Part shown: positions 54,491 to 63,546 of the stretch, piece after piece
Position numbering within the stretch: position 1 is the first letter of the stretch
How the letters are laid out: every line of letters begins with the position of its first letter
Origin: Azorhizobium caulinodans ORS 571
GTDB lineage: Bacteria > Pseudomonadota > Alphaproteobacteria > Rhizobiales > Xanthobacteraceae
Length of the DNA: 64,000 nucleotides
Reading direction: 5' to 3'
Assembly (NCBI RefSeq): GCF_000010525.1
Contig: NC_009937.1
Coordinates: 3,291,501-3,355,500, forward strand
Notes under the pieces: model-generated
Database searches by the model: none
What the model saw: the letters and a program-made list of their open reading frames with translations, nothing else
Told to the model about the DNA's origin: nothing
Position numbers and translations under genes: made by a program

Positions 54491-56470
54491 TCAGGCGGTG
54501 GCCATGGTCTGCTTCACGGCGGCGGCGATGCGGGTGAAGAGGCCGGTCCAGTCGCCGGCCGTTTCCTGCCGCATGAGGCGCAGGGAGGGATAGAAGAGGC
54601 TGTGCTCGCCGCTCTCGCCCCAGCGCCAGTCGGGCACCGCCCGCAGCGCCACGAGGCCCGGCCGGCCCAGCGCGCCGGCGAGATGGGCGGTGGAGGTGTC
54701 GGTGGTCACCACCAGATCCAGATGGGCGAGGATGCCCGCGCGGTCGAGGAAGATGCCGTCCGCATCCACCCCCTCCCCCAGCGTCTCGATGCGGTCGGCG
54801 AAGGGAACGGACGCAATCTGCTCGGCGGCCGCGCCGTGCTGGAGGGAGATCAGCCGCACGCCGGGCAGATCGGCCAGCGGCGCGAAGGCCGCGAGCGGCG
54901 CCGAGCGCCCCACGTCGATGAGACGGGAAGGATTGCCCTGCCAATTGATGCCCACCCGGAAGCCACCACCCTCCCGCAGATGCGCCCATTTCGCCACCCG
55001 CTCCGCCGGTGCCGTGAGATAGGGCGCCACCGGCCACATGGCCGGATCGGGGGCGAACAGCTTCGCCAGGCTGGCAAGCGGCAGCCAGAACGTGCCCGGG
55101 GCATCGGCCGCAATGCCGGAAATGTCCGTCACCACAGGGATGCGCGGCTCGAGGAGCGCGGCGAGCGGCGCAAGGGCGGGCCTGGCATGAAAGCGCGCTG
55201 GCAGACCGCGATCCGCCGCGAGCGAGAGAAGCCGGCCGAACTGCAGCACGTCGCCGATGCCCTGCTCGGCGAGAATAACCAGGTCCTGCACGGGCGCGAC
55301 GCCATCCCAGCGCGGGAAAGCTGGCGGCAGGAAGGGCGGCGGCAGCAGGTTCTCGCGCTGCTCATATCCCAGCCAGCCCGCGGCCCATTCGCCCCGCGCC
55401 AGATCGAGCGCGGATTTCGCGACAAGCGCCGCCGGGTCGCGTGGCGCGGCGCGCAGGGCCCGGCTGATGGCGGTGCGCATCTCGTCGGGACGGCCGAGAT
55501 CGGCAAGCGCCGCCGCCCGCACCAGCAGCGCCGGCGTGAAATCGCGGGCAATGGCGATGGCCGCGTCGGCGTCGCGCACGGCGGCGGCCGAATCGCCCTC
55601 CGCCCGGCGGACTTCCGCCCGCTCGGCCAGGGCCGGCGCGAGGCGCGGCTGGTCGGCCAGCGCCAGATCGCACTGGCGCCGCGCCTCGGCGAAGCGCTCT
55701 TCCATGCGCAGCAGGCGCGCCAGATGCACTCGCACCGTGGGGCGCGGCTGGGGTTCGAGCGCGAGTGCCTGGGTCATCAGGTCGATGGCACCGGAGATGT
55801 CCATCAGGGCCGCCTTCGCCTGCCCCGCCACGTGGAAGGCCTCGGCAAAGGTCGGGGCCGCCGCCATCGCCGCCTCGGCGGCGGCGAGCGCCGGCACCGG
55901 CTCGCCCATTTCCAGCAAGGTGCTGGCCTTGGCGACAAGGTGTAGCGGCGACCAGGGCTGCATTTCGATGAGGCGCTCGCAATCGGCCAGCGCCTCCGCA
56001 TGGCGGGCGAGACGGGCGTAGGTGGTGGCGCGGTTGGTCAGCGCCTCCACCGAGCGCGGATCAAGGGCGAGCGCCCGGTTGTAGCGCTCGATGGCCGCCG
56101 GAAAGCGCCCCAGCGCGGCGAGCGCGTTGCCAGCCTGGAAATGCGCTTCGAGCAGGTTCGGCGCGAGCTTGGCCGCCTCGTCGAAGGCGGCAAGGGCCTT
56201 TGCGGCATCGCCCTGCCCCAGCAGGCCGGCCCCCACGAGGAGATGGCTGTTGGGGTCGCGGGGGGCGAGGTCGCGCGCCTTCTGCGCCGCGCGCACCGCC
56301 TCCTTGGCCCGACCGACCTGAAGCAAAGCGAAGGCGAGCATACGATGGGCGTCAAGGAAACCCGGCGCCACCTTGGCGGCGGCGCGGCAGGCCTCGATGG
56401 CCTCATCCATGCGGCCGGCACGATGCAGAGCGGAGGCCTGCCCCAGAAGGGCGCGCGGATCGGATGACAT
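54491..56470 (-). CDS. TPR protein with C-terminal glycosyltransferase-like domain
   Basis: 659 residues from ATG at 56470 (MSSDPRALLGQASALHRAGR). Residues ~1-370 are tetratricopeptide repeats (PNSHLLVGAGLLGQGDAAKA and others). The C-terminal ~280 residues resemble GT9/heptosyltransferase-type or SPINDLY-like transferases: GINWQGNPSRLIDVGRSAPL, then HLDLVVTTDTSTAHLAGALG and FYPSLRLMRQ. TPR-GT fusions of this kind commonly modify flagellar or surface proteins; substrate here unknown. It is transcribed away from the tRNA, which it follows by ~110 bases. Confidence 0.8.
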   Translation of the reverse strand: MSSDPRALLGQASALHRAGRMDEAIEACRAAAKVAPGFLDAHRMLAFALLQVGRAKEAVRAAQKARDLAPRDPNSHLLVGAGLLGQGDAAKALAAFDEAAKLAPNLLEAHFQAGNALAALGRFPAAIERYNRALALDPRSVEALTNRATTYARLARHAEALADCERLIEMQPWSPLHLVAKASTLLEMGEPVPALAAAEAAMAAAPTFAEAFHVAGQAKAALMDISGAIDLMTQALALEPQPRPTVRVHLARLLRMEERFAEARRQCDLALADQPRLAPALAERAEVRRAEGDSAAAVRDADAAIAIARDFTPALLVRAAALADLGRPDEMRTAISRALRAAPRDPAALVAKSALDLARGEWAAGWLGYEQRENLLPPPFLPPAFPRWDGVAPVQDLVILAEQGIGDVLQFGRLLSLAADRGLPARFHARPALAPLAALLEPRIPVVTDISGIAADAPGTFWLPLASLAKLFAPDPAMWPVAPYLTAPAERVAKWAHLREGGGFRVGINWQGNPSRLIDVGRSAPLAAFAPLADLPGVRLISLQHGAAAEQIASVPFADRIETLGEGVDADGIFLDRAGILAHLDLVVTTDTSTAHLAGALGRPGLVALRAVPDWRWGESGEHSLFYPSLRLMRQETAGDWTGLFTRIAAAVKQTMATA

Positions 56471-56602
56471 GGACGACCAAACCCTCGAAAGCTGGCGGGC
56501 AGCCGTCACCGGCGCCCCGTTTCGTCGCACATGCCAGAAACCATCGCCCGAAGCCAGAGGGGCGGCTTCTCCGACCCGCTTGCCACCCGGCCTCTCCTGC
56601 GA

Positions 56603-57307
56603 TCAGCGGGCCCGCTGGCCGAACAGCACCGACTGGGCCGCCTTGTCCTTGGAGAGGTCCGTCTTCTGCTCGGCATTCACCGCAAGGCCGCGCTGCACGC
56701 CGGGGCGGGCCTTCACGGTCTCGATCCAGCGGCCGAGATGAGGGAATTCGGCAATGTCCTGTCCCTGCCGCTCCCAGAGCTTCGCCCAGCCGATGCAGGC
56801 GATGTCGGCAATGGAGAAGTCGCCGGCGAGAAATTCACGATCTTCGAGGCGCTTGTTCATCACGCCATAGAGGCGGTGCACCTCGTTCGTGTAGCGCGAG
56901 ACCGCATAGGGAATCTTCTCGGGCGCGTAGAGGCGGAAGTGATGCGCCTGGCCAGCCATGGGGCCGAGGCCGCTCACCTGCCAGTACAGCCATTCCTCCA
57001 CTTCGACGCGCTTGCGCTCGTCGGTGGGATAGAACTTGCCGGTCTTGCGGCCGAGATACTGCAGGATGGCGCCGCTCTCGAAGACCGAGATGGGCGTGCC
57101 GCCCGGCCCGTTCGGATCGATGATGGCGGGGATCTTGTTGTTCGGCGACACGGCGAGGAAATCGGGCGCGAACTGGTCGCCCTTGCCGATGTTCACGAGC
57201 TTGATCTCGTACGGCAGCCCGCACTCCTCAAGCATGATGGAGACTTTCCATCCGTTCGGTGTCGGCCAATACAGCAGCTCGATCGGCTGTTGCTGAGCGT
57301 CCGCCAT
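56603..57307 (-). CDS. Glutathione S-transferase family protein (YfcG/YghU-like)
   Basis: 234 residues from ATG at 57307. The N-terminal thioredoxin-fold half starts IELLYWPTPNGWKVSIMLEE and contains NNKIPAIIDP (cis-Pro) and SVFESGAILQYLG (glutathione Glu-Ser). The C-terminal helical half has DFSIADIACIGWA. Asn in TPNGWK marks the nu-class disulfide-bond oxidoreductase type. The open frame extends 24 codons upstream without similarity. Monocistronic. Confidence 0.9.
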   Translation of the reverse strand: MADAQQQPIELLYWPTPNGWKVSIMLEECGLPYEIKLVNIGKGDQFAPDFLAVSPNNKIPAIIDPNGPGGTPISVFESGAILQYLGRKTGKFYPTDERKRVEVEEWLYWQVSGLGPMAGQAHHFRLYAPEKIPYAVSRYTNEVHRLYGVMNKRLEDREFLAGDFSIADIACIGWAKLWERQGQDIAEFPHLGRWIETVKARPGVQRGLAVNAEQKTDLSKDKAAQSVLFGQRAR

Positions 57308-57385
57308 TCCAGTGCTCCATCCTCGACCGGCCCGCCGGCGAATGCCGCTACAGGTAGGCCGAGCGCGCGCCGGGGGCAAGCGGGA

Positions 57386-57405
57386 CTGTTAACAGTTCGT
57401 TAACG
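57386..57405. promoter_or_regulatory. Two adjacent GTTAAC palindromes upstream of the GST gene
   Basis: CTGTTAACAG (57386-57395) and CGTTAACG (57398-57405) are both perfect palindromes, spaced 2 bases apart, ~80 bases upstream of the GST start. Candidate repressor or activator operator; no factor identified. Confidence 0.4.
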
Positions 57406-57496
57406 GACCGCACAGCCGTTTGAAAACAAAAGATATTATGCGTGATCCCAACGCAGGGGAATCATGGTCCAGCTCAAGCCAGAGCCTCGACGGACG

Positions 57497-58543
57497 TCAC
57501 CCCGGCACCGCCTCGCCATAGGCATGGATGCCGCCGCAATTGTCGGCCACATGCCAGCCCGCGCCTTGCGGCGTGAGATAGCCGGGCGTCAGCGGCACCT
57601 TGCCGGCGCCGCCCGGAATGTCGAGCACATAGGTGGGCTGGGCAATGCCGGAGAGGCGGCCGCGCAGCGCGCGCACCAGGGCCTGCCCTTCCGGAACGCT
57701 CAGGCGGAAATGGCCCGTTCCGGGAGCAAGGTCCGGATGGTGCAGGTAATAGGGCTTCACCCGCCGTTCCACGAGGGCACGGAACAAGGCATCGAGCGTC
57801 TCCACCCGGTCGTTCACGCCCTTCAGCAGCACCGTCTGCGACAGCAGCGGAATGCCGGCATCGGCGAGCCGGCCCAGTGCAGCGGTCGCTGCATCGCCCA
57901 ACTCGCGGGCATGGTTGACGTGCACGGCCACGTAGGCGGCGACGCCCGGTGCCTTCAACGCCCGTACCATCTCCTCGCTCACCCGCTCGGGCGCGGCGAT
58001 CGGCACGCGGGTGTGAAAGCGCACCACCTTCACATGGGGAATGGCGGCGAGCCGGCCCACCACGTCCGCCATGCGGCGGGGCGAGACCATGAAGGGATCG
58101 CCACCGGTGAGGATCACCTCCCAGACCTCGGGATGGGCGGCCACATAGCCGAGCGCCCGCTCCAGCATGTCGGGCGTCAGGGCCGTTTCCGCGCCCGGCC
58201 CCACCATCTCGCGGCGGAAGCAGAAGCGGCAATAGACGGCGCAGACACCCACCAGCTTCAGCAGCACCCGGTCGGGATAGCGGTGCACGATGCCAGGAAC
58301 CGGAGAATGGGCGTCATCCCCGATGGGATCGACCAGTTCCTGAGGATCGGTGCGCAGTTCGGCCACGTCGGGCACGAACTGGCGGGCGATGGGATCGGAC
58401 GCATCGGTCCGGTCCATGGCCGCGACCAGTTCCGGCGTGACCGCCACCGCATAGCGCGCGCCCACAGCATCGAGCACGGCGCGCTCCGCCGCCGGGGCAA
58501 GGCCCGCCGCGATGAGGTCATCGGCCGTGCGCAGGGTGGACAT
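57497..58543 (-). CDS. Lysine-2,3-aminomutase-like radical SAM protein (EpmB-like)
   Basis: 348 residues from ATG at 58543. The radical-SAM cluster is CAVYCRFCFR (CxxxCxxC), with the PLP-lysine motif and substrate segment HPVVLLTGGDP-like VWEVILTGGDPFMVSP and C-terminal LDIPGGAGKVPL. The size matches EpmB (~340) better than clostridial KamA (~416). EpmB converts alpha- to beta-lysine for modification of elongation factor P. The partner genes efp and epmA are not in the window, so catabolic aminomutase remains possible. A longer start at 58624 is unsupported. Confidence 0.82.
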   Translation of the reverse strand: MSTLRTADDLIAAGLAPAAERAVLDAVGARYAVAVTPELVAAMDRTDASDPIARQFVPDVAELRTDPQELVDPIGDDAHSPVPGIVHRYPDRVLLKLVGVCAVYCRFCFRREMVGPGAETALTPDMLERALGYVAAHPEVWEVILTGGDPFMVSPRRMADVVGRLAAIPHVKVVRFHTRVPIAAPERVSEEMVRALKAPGVAAYVAVHVNHARELGDAATAALGRLADAGIPLLSQTVLLKGVNDRVETLDALFRALVERRVKPYYLHHPDLAPGTGHFRLSVPEGQALVRALRGRLSGIAQPTYVLDIPGGAGKVPLTPGYLTPQGAGWHVADNCGGIHAYGEAVPG

Positions 58544-58713
58544 GGGGGCACTCACGCAAACATGTTGGGGCAGAGGATGGGAACCGCGCCGGTTTTGCCC
58601 GTCCCGGTGCGAGCCGGGCTGCAAAGCCGACGGCCCAGCCCTATATCTGGCTCTATATAGGCCGCAGCCCCCCGCGCCAACGCGCTGGCTGCTGCGCCCG
58701 CCGGAGACCTGCC

Positions 58714-59037
58714 ATGCTGGCTCGTGAAGACGATGTGCTGGAAGCCGCCGCGCGGTGGCGCGCCGAAGGCAAGGGTGTGGCCCTCGCCACCGTGCTTGAG
58801 ACCTGGGGCTCCGCCCCCCGCCCCGTGGGCAGCCACCTCGCCATTGACGAGACCGGCAACTTCCTCGGCTCCGTGTCCGGCGGCTGCGTCGAGGGTGCCG
58901 TGGTGACGGAAGCGCTGGACGTGATCTCCCAGGGGGCGCCGAAGGTGCTTGAGTTCGGCGTGGCGGACGAGACCGCCTGGCGCGTCGGCCTGTCGTGTGG
59001 CGGAGCCATCCGCATCTATGTGGAACGGGTGGACTGA
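58714..59037 (+). CDS. XdhC/CoxI family protein, N-terminal domain only
   Basis: 107 residues, beginning MLAREDDVLEAAARWRAEGK, with the XdhC domain motif ATVLETWGSAPRPVGSHLAI and SGGCVEGAVVTEALDV. It contains only the N-terminal XdhC_CoxI domain and LSCGGAIRIYVERV; the Rossmann half is encoded separately by the next gene 9 bases downstream. XdhC proteins bind molybdenum cofactor and insert the sulfurated form into xanthine dehydrogenase-type enzymes. Confidence 0.9.
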   Translation: MLAREDDVLEAAARWRAEGKGVALATVLETWGSAPRPVGSHLAIDETGNFLGSVSGGCVEGAVVTEALDVISQGAPKVLEFGVADETAWRVGLSCGGAIRIYVERVD

Positions 59038-59046
59038 GGAGGCACC

Positions 59047-59748
59047 ATGGATCTCGCCCTTCTCACGGCCCTCAATGCCGAGCGCGCCGCCCGACGCGCC
59101 GCCGTGCTCGTCACCCATCTCGCCTCCGGCCGCCAGCGGCTGATCAAGGCCGCCGAGCTTGATGCCGATCCCCTGGCACCGGCGCTCGCCGCCGCGCTCG
59201 CCAGCGGCAAGAGCGGCATGGTCGGCGAGGACGAGGCGCGCAGCTTTCTGGCCGTCCACGTGCCGGCGGCACGCATCGTCGTGGTCGGCGCAGTGCATAT
59301 CTCGCAGGCCTTCGCGCCTATGGCACGGGCGACCGGCTTCGACGTGACCATTATCGATCCCCGCACCGCCTTCGCAACGCCCGAGCGCTTCCCGGACACG
59401 CGCGTCATCGCCGAATGGCCGGACAAGGCCCTGCCCGGCCTCGGGCTCGATCCCTTCACGGCGCTCGTCGCCCTCACACACGACCCCAAGATCGACGAGC
59501 CGGCGCTCGAAGCCGCCTTGCAGGCCGGCTGCTTCTACGTGGGCGCGCTCGGCTCGCGTCGCACCCACGCCAAGCGCGTGGAGCGGCTCGCGGCGCGTGG
59601 CCTGTCGCAGGGCCAGCTTGCCCGCATCCACGCGCCCATCGGGCTCGACATCGGCGCCGCCAACCCGCCCGAGATCGCCGTCGCCATCCTCGGCGAGGTC
59701 ATCGCCGATCTGCGCCGGCCAGTTCGCCGTTCCGAGGCGGCCGCGTGA
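59047..59748 (+). CDS. XdhC family protein with Rossmann domain
   Basis: 233 residues. Rossmann segment RIVVVGAVHISQAFAPMARA and FVALTHDPKID-like LVALTHDPKIDEPALEAAL, followed by FYVGALGSRRTHAKRVERL and ARIHAPIGLDIGAANPPEIA, the hallmark of XdhC C-terminal domains. With the preceding gene it makes up one split CoxI/XdhC protein. It overlaps the MoeA/MocA fusion gene by 4 bases (GTGA). Confidence 0.92.
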   Translation: MDLALLTALNAERAARRAAVLVTHLASGRQRLIKAAELDADPLAPALAAALASGKSGMVGEDEARSFLAVHVPAARIVVVGAVHISQAFAPMARATGFDVTIIDPRTAFATPERFPDTRVIAEWPDKALPGLGLDPFTALVALTHDPKIDEPALEAALQAGCFYVGALGSRRTHAKRVERLAARGLSQGQLARIHAPIGLDIGAANPPEIAVAILGEVIADLRRPVRRSEAAA

Positions 59749-61364
59749 GGTTCGGCCCCGTTCCTCTCGCCGAAGCCGAGGGCGCCATCGCCGCCCATTC
59801 CATCCGCTGCGGCGATCGGGTGATCCGCAAGGGCACGCGGCTCGCTGCGGACGAGATCGCGGCTCTCTCTGGCGCCGGCCATGCCAGCGTGGTGGTGGCC
59901 CGCCTTGAGGCGGACGACGTGCCGGAGGATGCCGCGGCCCATGAATTGGCGCGGGCGATCGCGGGCCCCGGACTCCGGGTGGAGGCGCCCTTCACCGGTC
60001 GGAGCAACCTCTTCGCGCAGGCGGCGGGCGTCGTCGCCATCGACCGGGCGGGCGTCGATGCCTTCAACGGTCGCGACGAGGCCCTGACCCTCGCCACCAT
60101 TCCGGACCTTCGGCCCGTGCAGGCCGGCGACATGGTGGCGACGGTGAAGATCATCCCCTTCGCCGTCCCGGCGCCACTCGTGCGCGAGGCCGCCCGGACG
60201 GCGCCCCTCCTCACCCTTCATCCCTTCGTGCGCCGCAAGGTGGCGCTCGTCTCCACCCTCCTGCCCGGCCTGCCGCCGAAGGTGGTGGAGAAGACCCGCC
60301 GCGTAACGGCCGGCCGCCTCGCCCCGGCCGGCGCCGCCCTTAGCCACGACGTCCAGATCCCGCACGACACGGCGGCGCTGGCACAGGCCATCCGGACCGC
60401 CGCGTCGGAGGGGGCGGACCTGGTGCTCATCTTCGGCGCCTCGGCCATCACCGACCGGCGTGACGTGATCCCCGCCGCGCTGGAGGCGGCGGGTGGACAC
60501 GTGGAGCGGCTCGGCATGCCGGTGGACCCCGGCAACCTCACCCTCATCGGCCGGCTGGGCGACCTGCCGGTGATCGGCGCGCCCGGATGCGCCCGGAGCG
60601 CCAAGGAGAACGGCTTCGACTGGCTTCTGATGCGCCTCTTGGCGGGGCTCGACGTCACGGCCGCCGAGGTGGCGGGTCTCGGCGTCGGTGGCCTGCTGGG
60701 CGAGATCGTCACGCGCCCGCAGCTCCGCGAGGAGCCGCCCGCGCCGCATGCGCCGGAGATCGCGACGCTCATCCTCGCCGCCGGACGGGGCACACGCATG
60801 GGCGGCCCCAACAAGCTGTTGGCGGACGTGGGCGGAACGGCGGTGGTGCGCCGGGTGGCGGAGGCGGCGCTCGTCGCTGGGCCACGTCCCGTGGTGGTCG
60901 TCACCGGTCATGAGCACGAGCGGGTGGAGCAGGCGCTGGCGGGCCTTGCCGTCCAGTTCATCCACAATCCCGACCACCTGACCGGCATGGCGAGTTCGTT
61001 GCGCCGGGGCATTGCGGCGCTGCCTCCGGGCGTCGAGGGCGCCGTCGTCGCGCTCGGCGACATGCCGCTGGTGAGCGCGGAGCTGTTCGGACGGCTGGGC
61101 GCGGCCTTTGCGCCGGAGCTGGGCCGGCTCATCGTCGTGCCCATGGCCGGCGAGCAGCGGGGCAACCCTGTCCTGCTGTCGCGCCGCTTCTTTCCGGACT
61201 TGATGGCGCTCGAAGGCGACATCGGTGCCCGGCGCATCATCGCCGCCCATCCGGAGGCGGTCGTGGAAGTGGAGGCGCCCAGCACGGCGGCCTTCCTCGA
61301 TGTGGACACGCCGCAGGCGCTGGACGAAGCCCGCACGCTCCTGGGTTCAGCGCAGGGCGACTGA
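59745..61364 (+). CDS. MoeA-like/MocA fusion for molybdenum cofactor maturation
   Basis: 539 residues from GTG at 59745. N-terminal part (~1-330) is a molybdopterin-binding MoaB/MoeA-like region (VTAGRLAPAGAALSHDVQIP; LIFGASAITDRRDVIPAALE). The C-terminal ~200 residues are a MocA/MobA-type NTP transferase: LILAAGRGTRMGGPNKLLAD, VVVVTGHEHERVEQAL, ALGDMPLVSAELFG. MocA makes molybdopterin cytosine dinucleotide, the cofactor form of xanthine dehydrogenase-family hydroxylases, which fits the XdhC neighbours. Confidence 0.88.
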   Translation: MRFGPVPLAEAEGAIAAHSIRCGDRVIRKGTRLAADEIAALSGAGHASVVVARLEADDVPEDAAAHELARAIAGPGLRVEAPFTGRSNLFAQAAGVVAIDRAGVDAFNGRDEALTLATIPDLRPVQAGDMVATVKIIPFAVPAPLVREAARTAPLLTLHPFVRRKVALVSTLLPGLPPKVVEKTRRVTAGRLAPAGAALSHDVQIPHDTAALAQAIRTAASEGADLVLIFGASAITDRRDVIPAALEAAGGHVERLGMPVDPGNLTLIGRLGDLPVIGAPGCARSAKENGFDWLLMRLLAGLDVTAAEVAGLGVGGLLGEIVTRPQLREEPPAPHAPEIATLILAAGRGTRMGGPNKLLADVGGTAVVRRVAEAALVAGPRPVVVVTGHEHERVEQALAGLAVQFIHNPDHLTGMASSLRRGIAALPPGVEGAVVALGDMPLVSAELFGRLGAAFAPELGRLIVVPMAGEQRGNPVLLSRRFFPDLMALEGDIGARRIIAAHPEAVVEVEAPSTAAFLDVDTPQALDEARTLLGSAQGD

Positions 61365-61407
61365 AGCCGACAGGTTCACGACCGGCCGGGCCCCATCTTT
61401 CCTTGCA

Positions 61408-61497
61408 TCAGGCCGCGCGGATGGCGGTGAGGAAATGCTCCACGCGCTGGCGCAGTTCGCCCGCTTCCCGCGAGAGACGGGCAGCCGCTTCCAGCGA
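61408..61497 (-). pseudogene. C-terminal remnant of a methyl-accepting chemotaxis protein
   Basis: Minus frame ends SLEAAARLSREAGELRQRVE HFLTAIRAA-stop, the normal last helix of many alphaproteobacterial MCPs (...AA..L..Q...L...V..FL..IRAA). No signalling domain remains in frame upstream, so it is a relic. Confidence 0.55.
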
Positions 61498-61875
61498 GCC
61501 GGGGCGCGGTGGCGGCGGGACGACCCAGCACCGCCGGCCGCGTGCGATCCATGGACATCGAAGGCGAGGACATCGGTGAACTCCGTGCGATCCGGCTCCC
61601 CGAGGCCAAGCCCAGGATCGGTCCATCCACCGCTACCGGCGCTTCTGCGAAGCCCGTGTGAAATACTGCGGAAATGCCCGCAAAATCCCCCTGTCATCAT
61701 GCGGATATTGCGACATCATTTATCATGATACCAAAATCGGGAATGCCACGCCGCCTCTTGACGGCTTACCGCCCCTTCCATATGAAACCGCGCATTGGGA
61801 TGATGCATCCCCGTAAGCGTCTAACGTGAAGCAACGCAGCCAACCGGCTTTCATGCCGCAATCTGAGGCTGCCTC
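61498..61875. other. Intergenic region upstream of the MFS gene
   Basis: No supported gene. A plus-strand fragment near 61551-61660 (MDIEGEDIGELRAIRLPEAK) may be old coding sequence. A short palindrome TATCATGATA lies at 61721-61730. The MFS promoter is expected here. Confidence 0.4.
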
Positions 61876-63090
61876 ATGCACGCTCCTCCCAAGCCCCGCG
61901 CTTCCTCCGCCCTCTTCGCGGTCGTTCCGATCCTGTTTCCGCTGACGCTCTCCGCGTTTCTCGCGGTCCTGAGCATCGGCATTCCCCTGCCCGTCCTCTC
62001 CATCCGCGTCCATGATGGACTCGGCTTTGGCGCCGTGCTCGTCGGCGTGGTGGTGGGCAGCCAGTCGGTCGTCACCCTGCTCAGCCGGGGCATGGCCGGC
62101 ACCACCGTCGACAGCCACGGCGCCAAATGGGCCGTCGTCGCCGGCCTGCCGCTCGCGGCCTGCGCGGGCGGGCTCTATCTCGCCTCGCTCGCCCTCCCCG
62201 ATCCCTCGTTCAGCCTGGCCGTGCTGATCGCAGGGCGCATGATCCATGGCATTGCGGAGAGCCTCTTCATCACCGGCTTCCTGGCCTGGGGCATCGGCCG
62301 CGTCGGTGTCGCAAAGGCCGGCCTCGTTATGGGCTGGAACGGCATTGCGGTGAGCGCCGCGCTGGCGGTGGGCGCCCCGCTCGGCGTTGCCGCGCAGGAG
62401 AGCTTCGGCTTCGCGGCGGTCGCCCTGCTCGCCCTCACCGCACCGTTGCTGGCCCTGGCCATTGTCGTCTGCGTCGCCGCCGTGCCCCGCTCCGAAGCAC
62501 CGGCGGCGCCGCGCCTGCCGTTCGTGCGCGTGCTCGGCCTCGTCTGGCGGTTCGGCCTCGTGCTGGCGCTCTCAACAGCGCCCTTCGCCTTGCTCGGCAG
62601 CTTCGTGGTGCTCACCTTCACCGAGCGCGGCTGGGCGCACGCGGGGCTTGCCCTCTCGCTCTATGGCATCGGCTTCGTGCTGGTGCGCTTCGCCTTCGGC
62701 CACATGCCCGACCGGCTGGGCGGGGCCACCGTTTCGCTCATCTCGCTGGCCGTGGAAGGCGTGGGGCAGGCCCTGCTCTTCGCCGGCGGATATGGCGGGT
62801 TCGACCATGTGTGGGTCGGGCTGGCGGGTGCCGCGCTGACCGGCGCCGGCTTCTCGCTGGTGCTGCCGGCGATGGGGGTCGAAGCGGTGCGCCGGGTGCC
62901 GCGCGAGAGCCAGGGTGCCGCCATCGGCAGCTTCATGGCTTTCCTCGACATCGCATTGGGTGTCACCGGGCCTTTGGCCGGCCTGCTGGCGGGCGTAGCG
63001 GGCTTCGGCTCGGTTTTCGGGGCCGGCGCCCTTGCCTGCCTCGTCGCCATCGGCCTCGTGCTGGCCATGGGTCGGAGAACGGCCAGCTAG
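61876..63090 (+). CDS. MFS transporter (YhhS/arabinose efflux-like)
   Basis: 404 residues with about 12 hydrophobic helices. MFS features: VGSQSVVTLLSRGMAGTTVD ahead of the cytoplasmic loop of TM2-3, and GRMIHGIAESLFITGFLAWG. Closest in layout to the small efflux MFS group without a long central loop. Probable proton-driven exporter; substrate unknown. Its stop codon overlaps that of the convergent DUF488 gene (CTAG). Confidence 0.88.
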   Translation: MHAPPKPRASSALFAVVPILFPLTLSAFLAVLSIGIPLPVLSIRVHDGLGFGAVLVGVVVGSQSVVTLLSRGMAGTTVDSHGAKWAVVAGLPLAACAGGLYLASLALPDPSFSLAVLIAGRMIHGIAESLFITGFLAWGIGRVGVAKAGLVMGWNGIAVSAALAVGAPLGVAAQESFGFAAVALLALTAPLLALAIVVCVAAVPRSEAPAAPRLPFVRVLGLVWRFGLVLALSTAPFALLGSFVVLTFTERGWAHAGLALSLYGIGFVLVRFAFGHMPDRLGGATVSLISLAVEGVGQALLFAGGYGGFDHVWVGLAGAALTGAGFSLVLPAMGVEAVRRVPRESQGAAIGSFMAFLDIALGVTGPLAGLLAGVAGFGSVFGAGALACLVAIGLVLAMGRRTAS

Positions 63091-63545
63091 AACGGGTCCG
63101 CCTCCAGATGGGTCACATCGAACCCCAGACGCTCGCAGAGGAGTTCCGCGAGCCGCTGGCGGTGGCAGCCCTCCACATGGCGCTCGTAGCACAAGAGGCA
63201 GATGGGCCGGCTGCGGGCGAGCGCGGTCAGTTCATCCAGCGCCTCGCGGGCGGCCGGCGTTTCCAGATGGGCGTTGTAGATGCGCATGAGGGTGGAGACA
63301 TCACCCTTGCGCGCGGCGGTGCGTCCATCTGTGGGTGTGCCCAGCGCCCGCAGATGCACATAGCCGATGCCGTGCTCGGACACCCCCGCCGCCAGCGCGG
63401 TCTTGGAGAAGCCGGGCCGGCGCGAGGCCGCCACCGCCCGCACGTCCACCACGAGGCCGACGCCCGCATCCTCCAGCGTCTCGAAGAAAGCGGCCGGCGT
63501 CGTGTGCTCATAGCCGATGGTGAAGAATTCGCTGACCTTGCTCAT
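63087..63545 (-). CDS. DUF488 family protein
   Basis: 152 residues from ATG at 63545. Family motifs are FFTIGYEHTTPAAFFETLED, LVVDVRAVAASRRPGFSK, and CLLCYERHVEGCHRQRLAEL, with conserved Cys/His. The ATG lies 1 base after the stop of the CoxE-like gene, so they are co-transcribed. Function of the family not established. Confidence 0.9.
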   Translation of the reverse strand: MSKVSEFFTIGYEHTTPAAFFETLEDAGVGLVVDVRAVAASRRPGFSKTALAAGVSEHGIGYVHLRALGTPTDGRTAARKGDVSTLMRIYNAHLETPAAREALDELTALARSRPICLLCYERHVEGCHRQRLAELLCERLGFDVTHLEADPF

Positions 63546-63546
63546 G

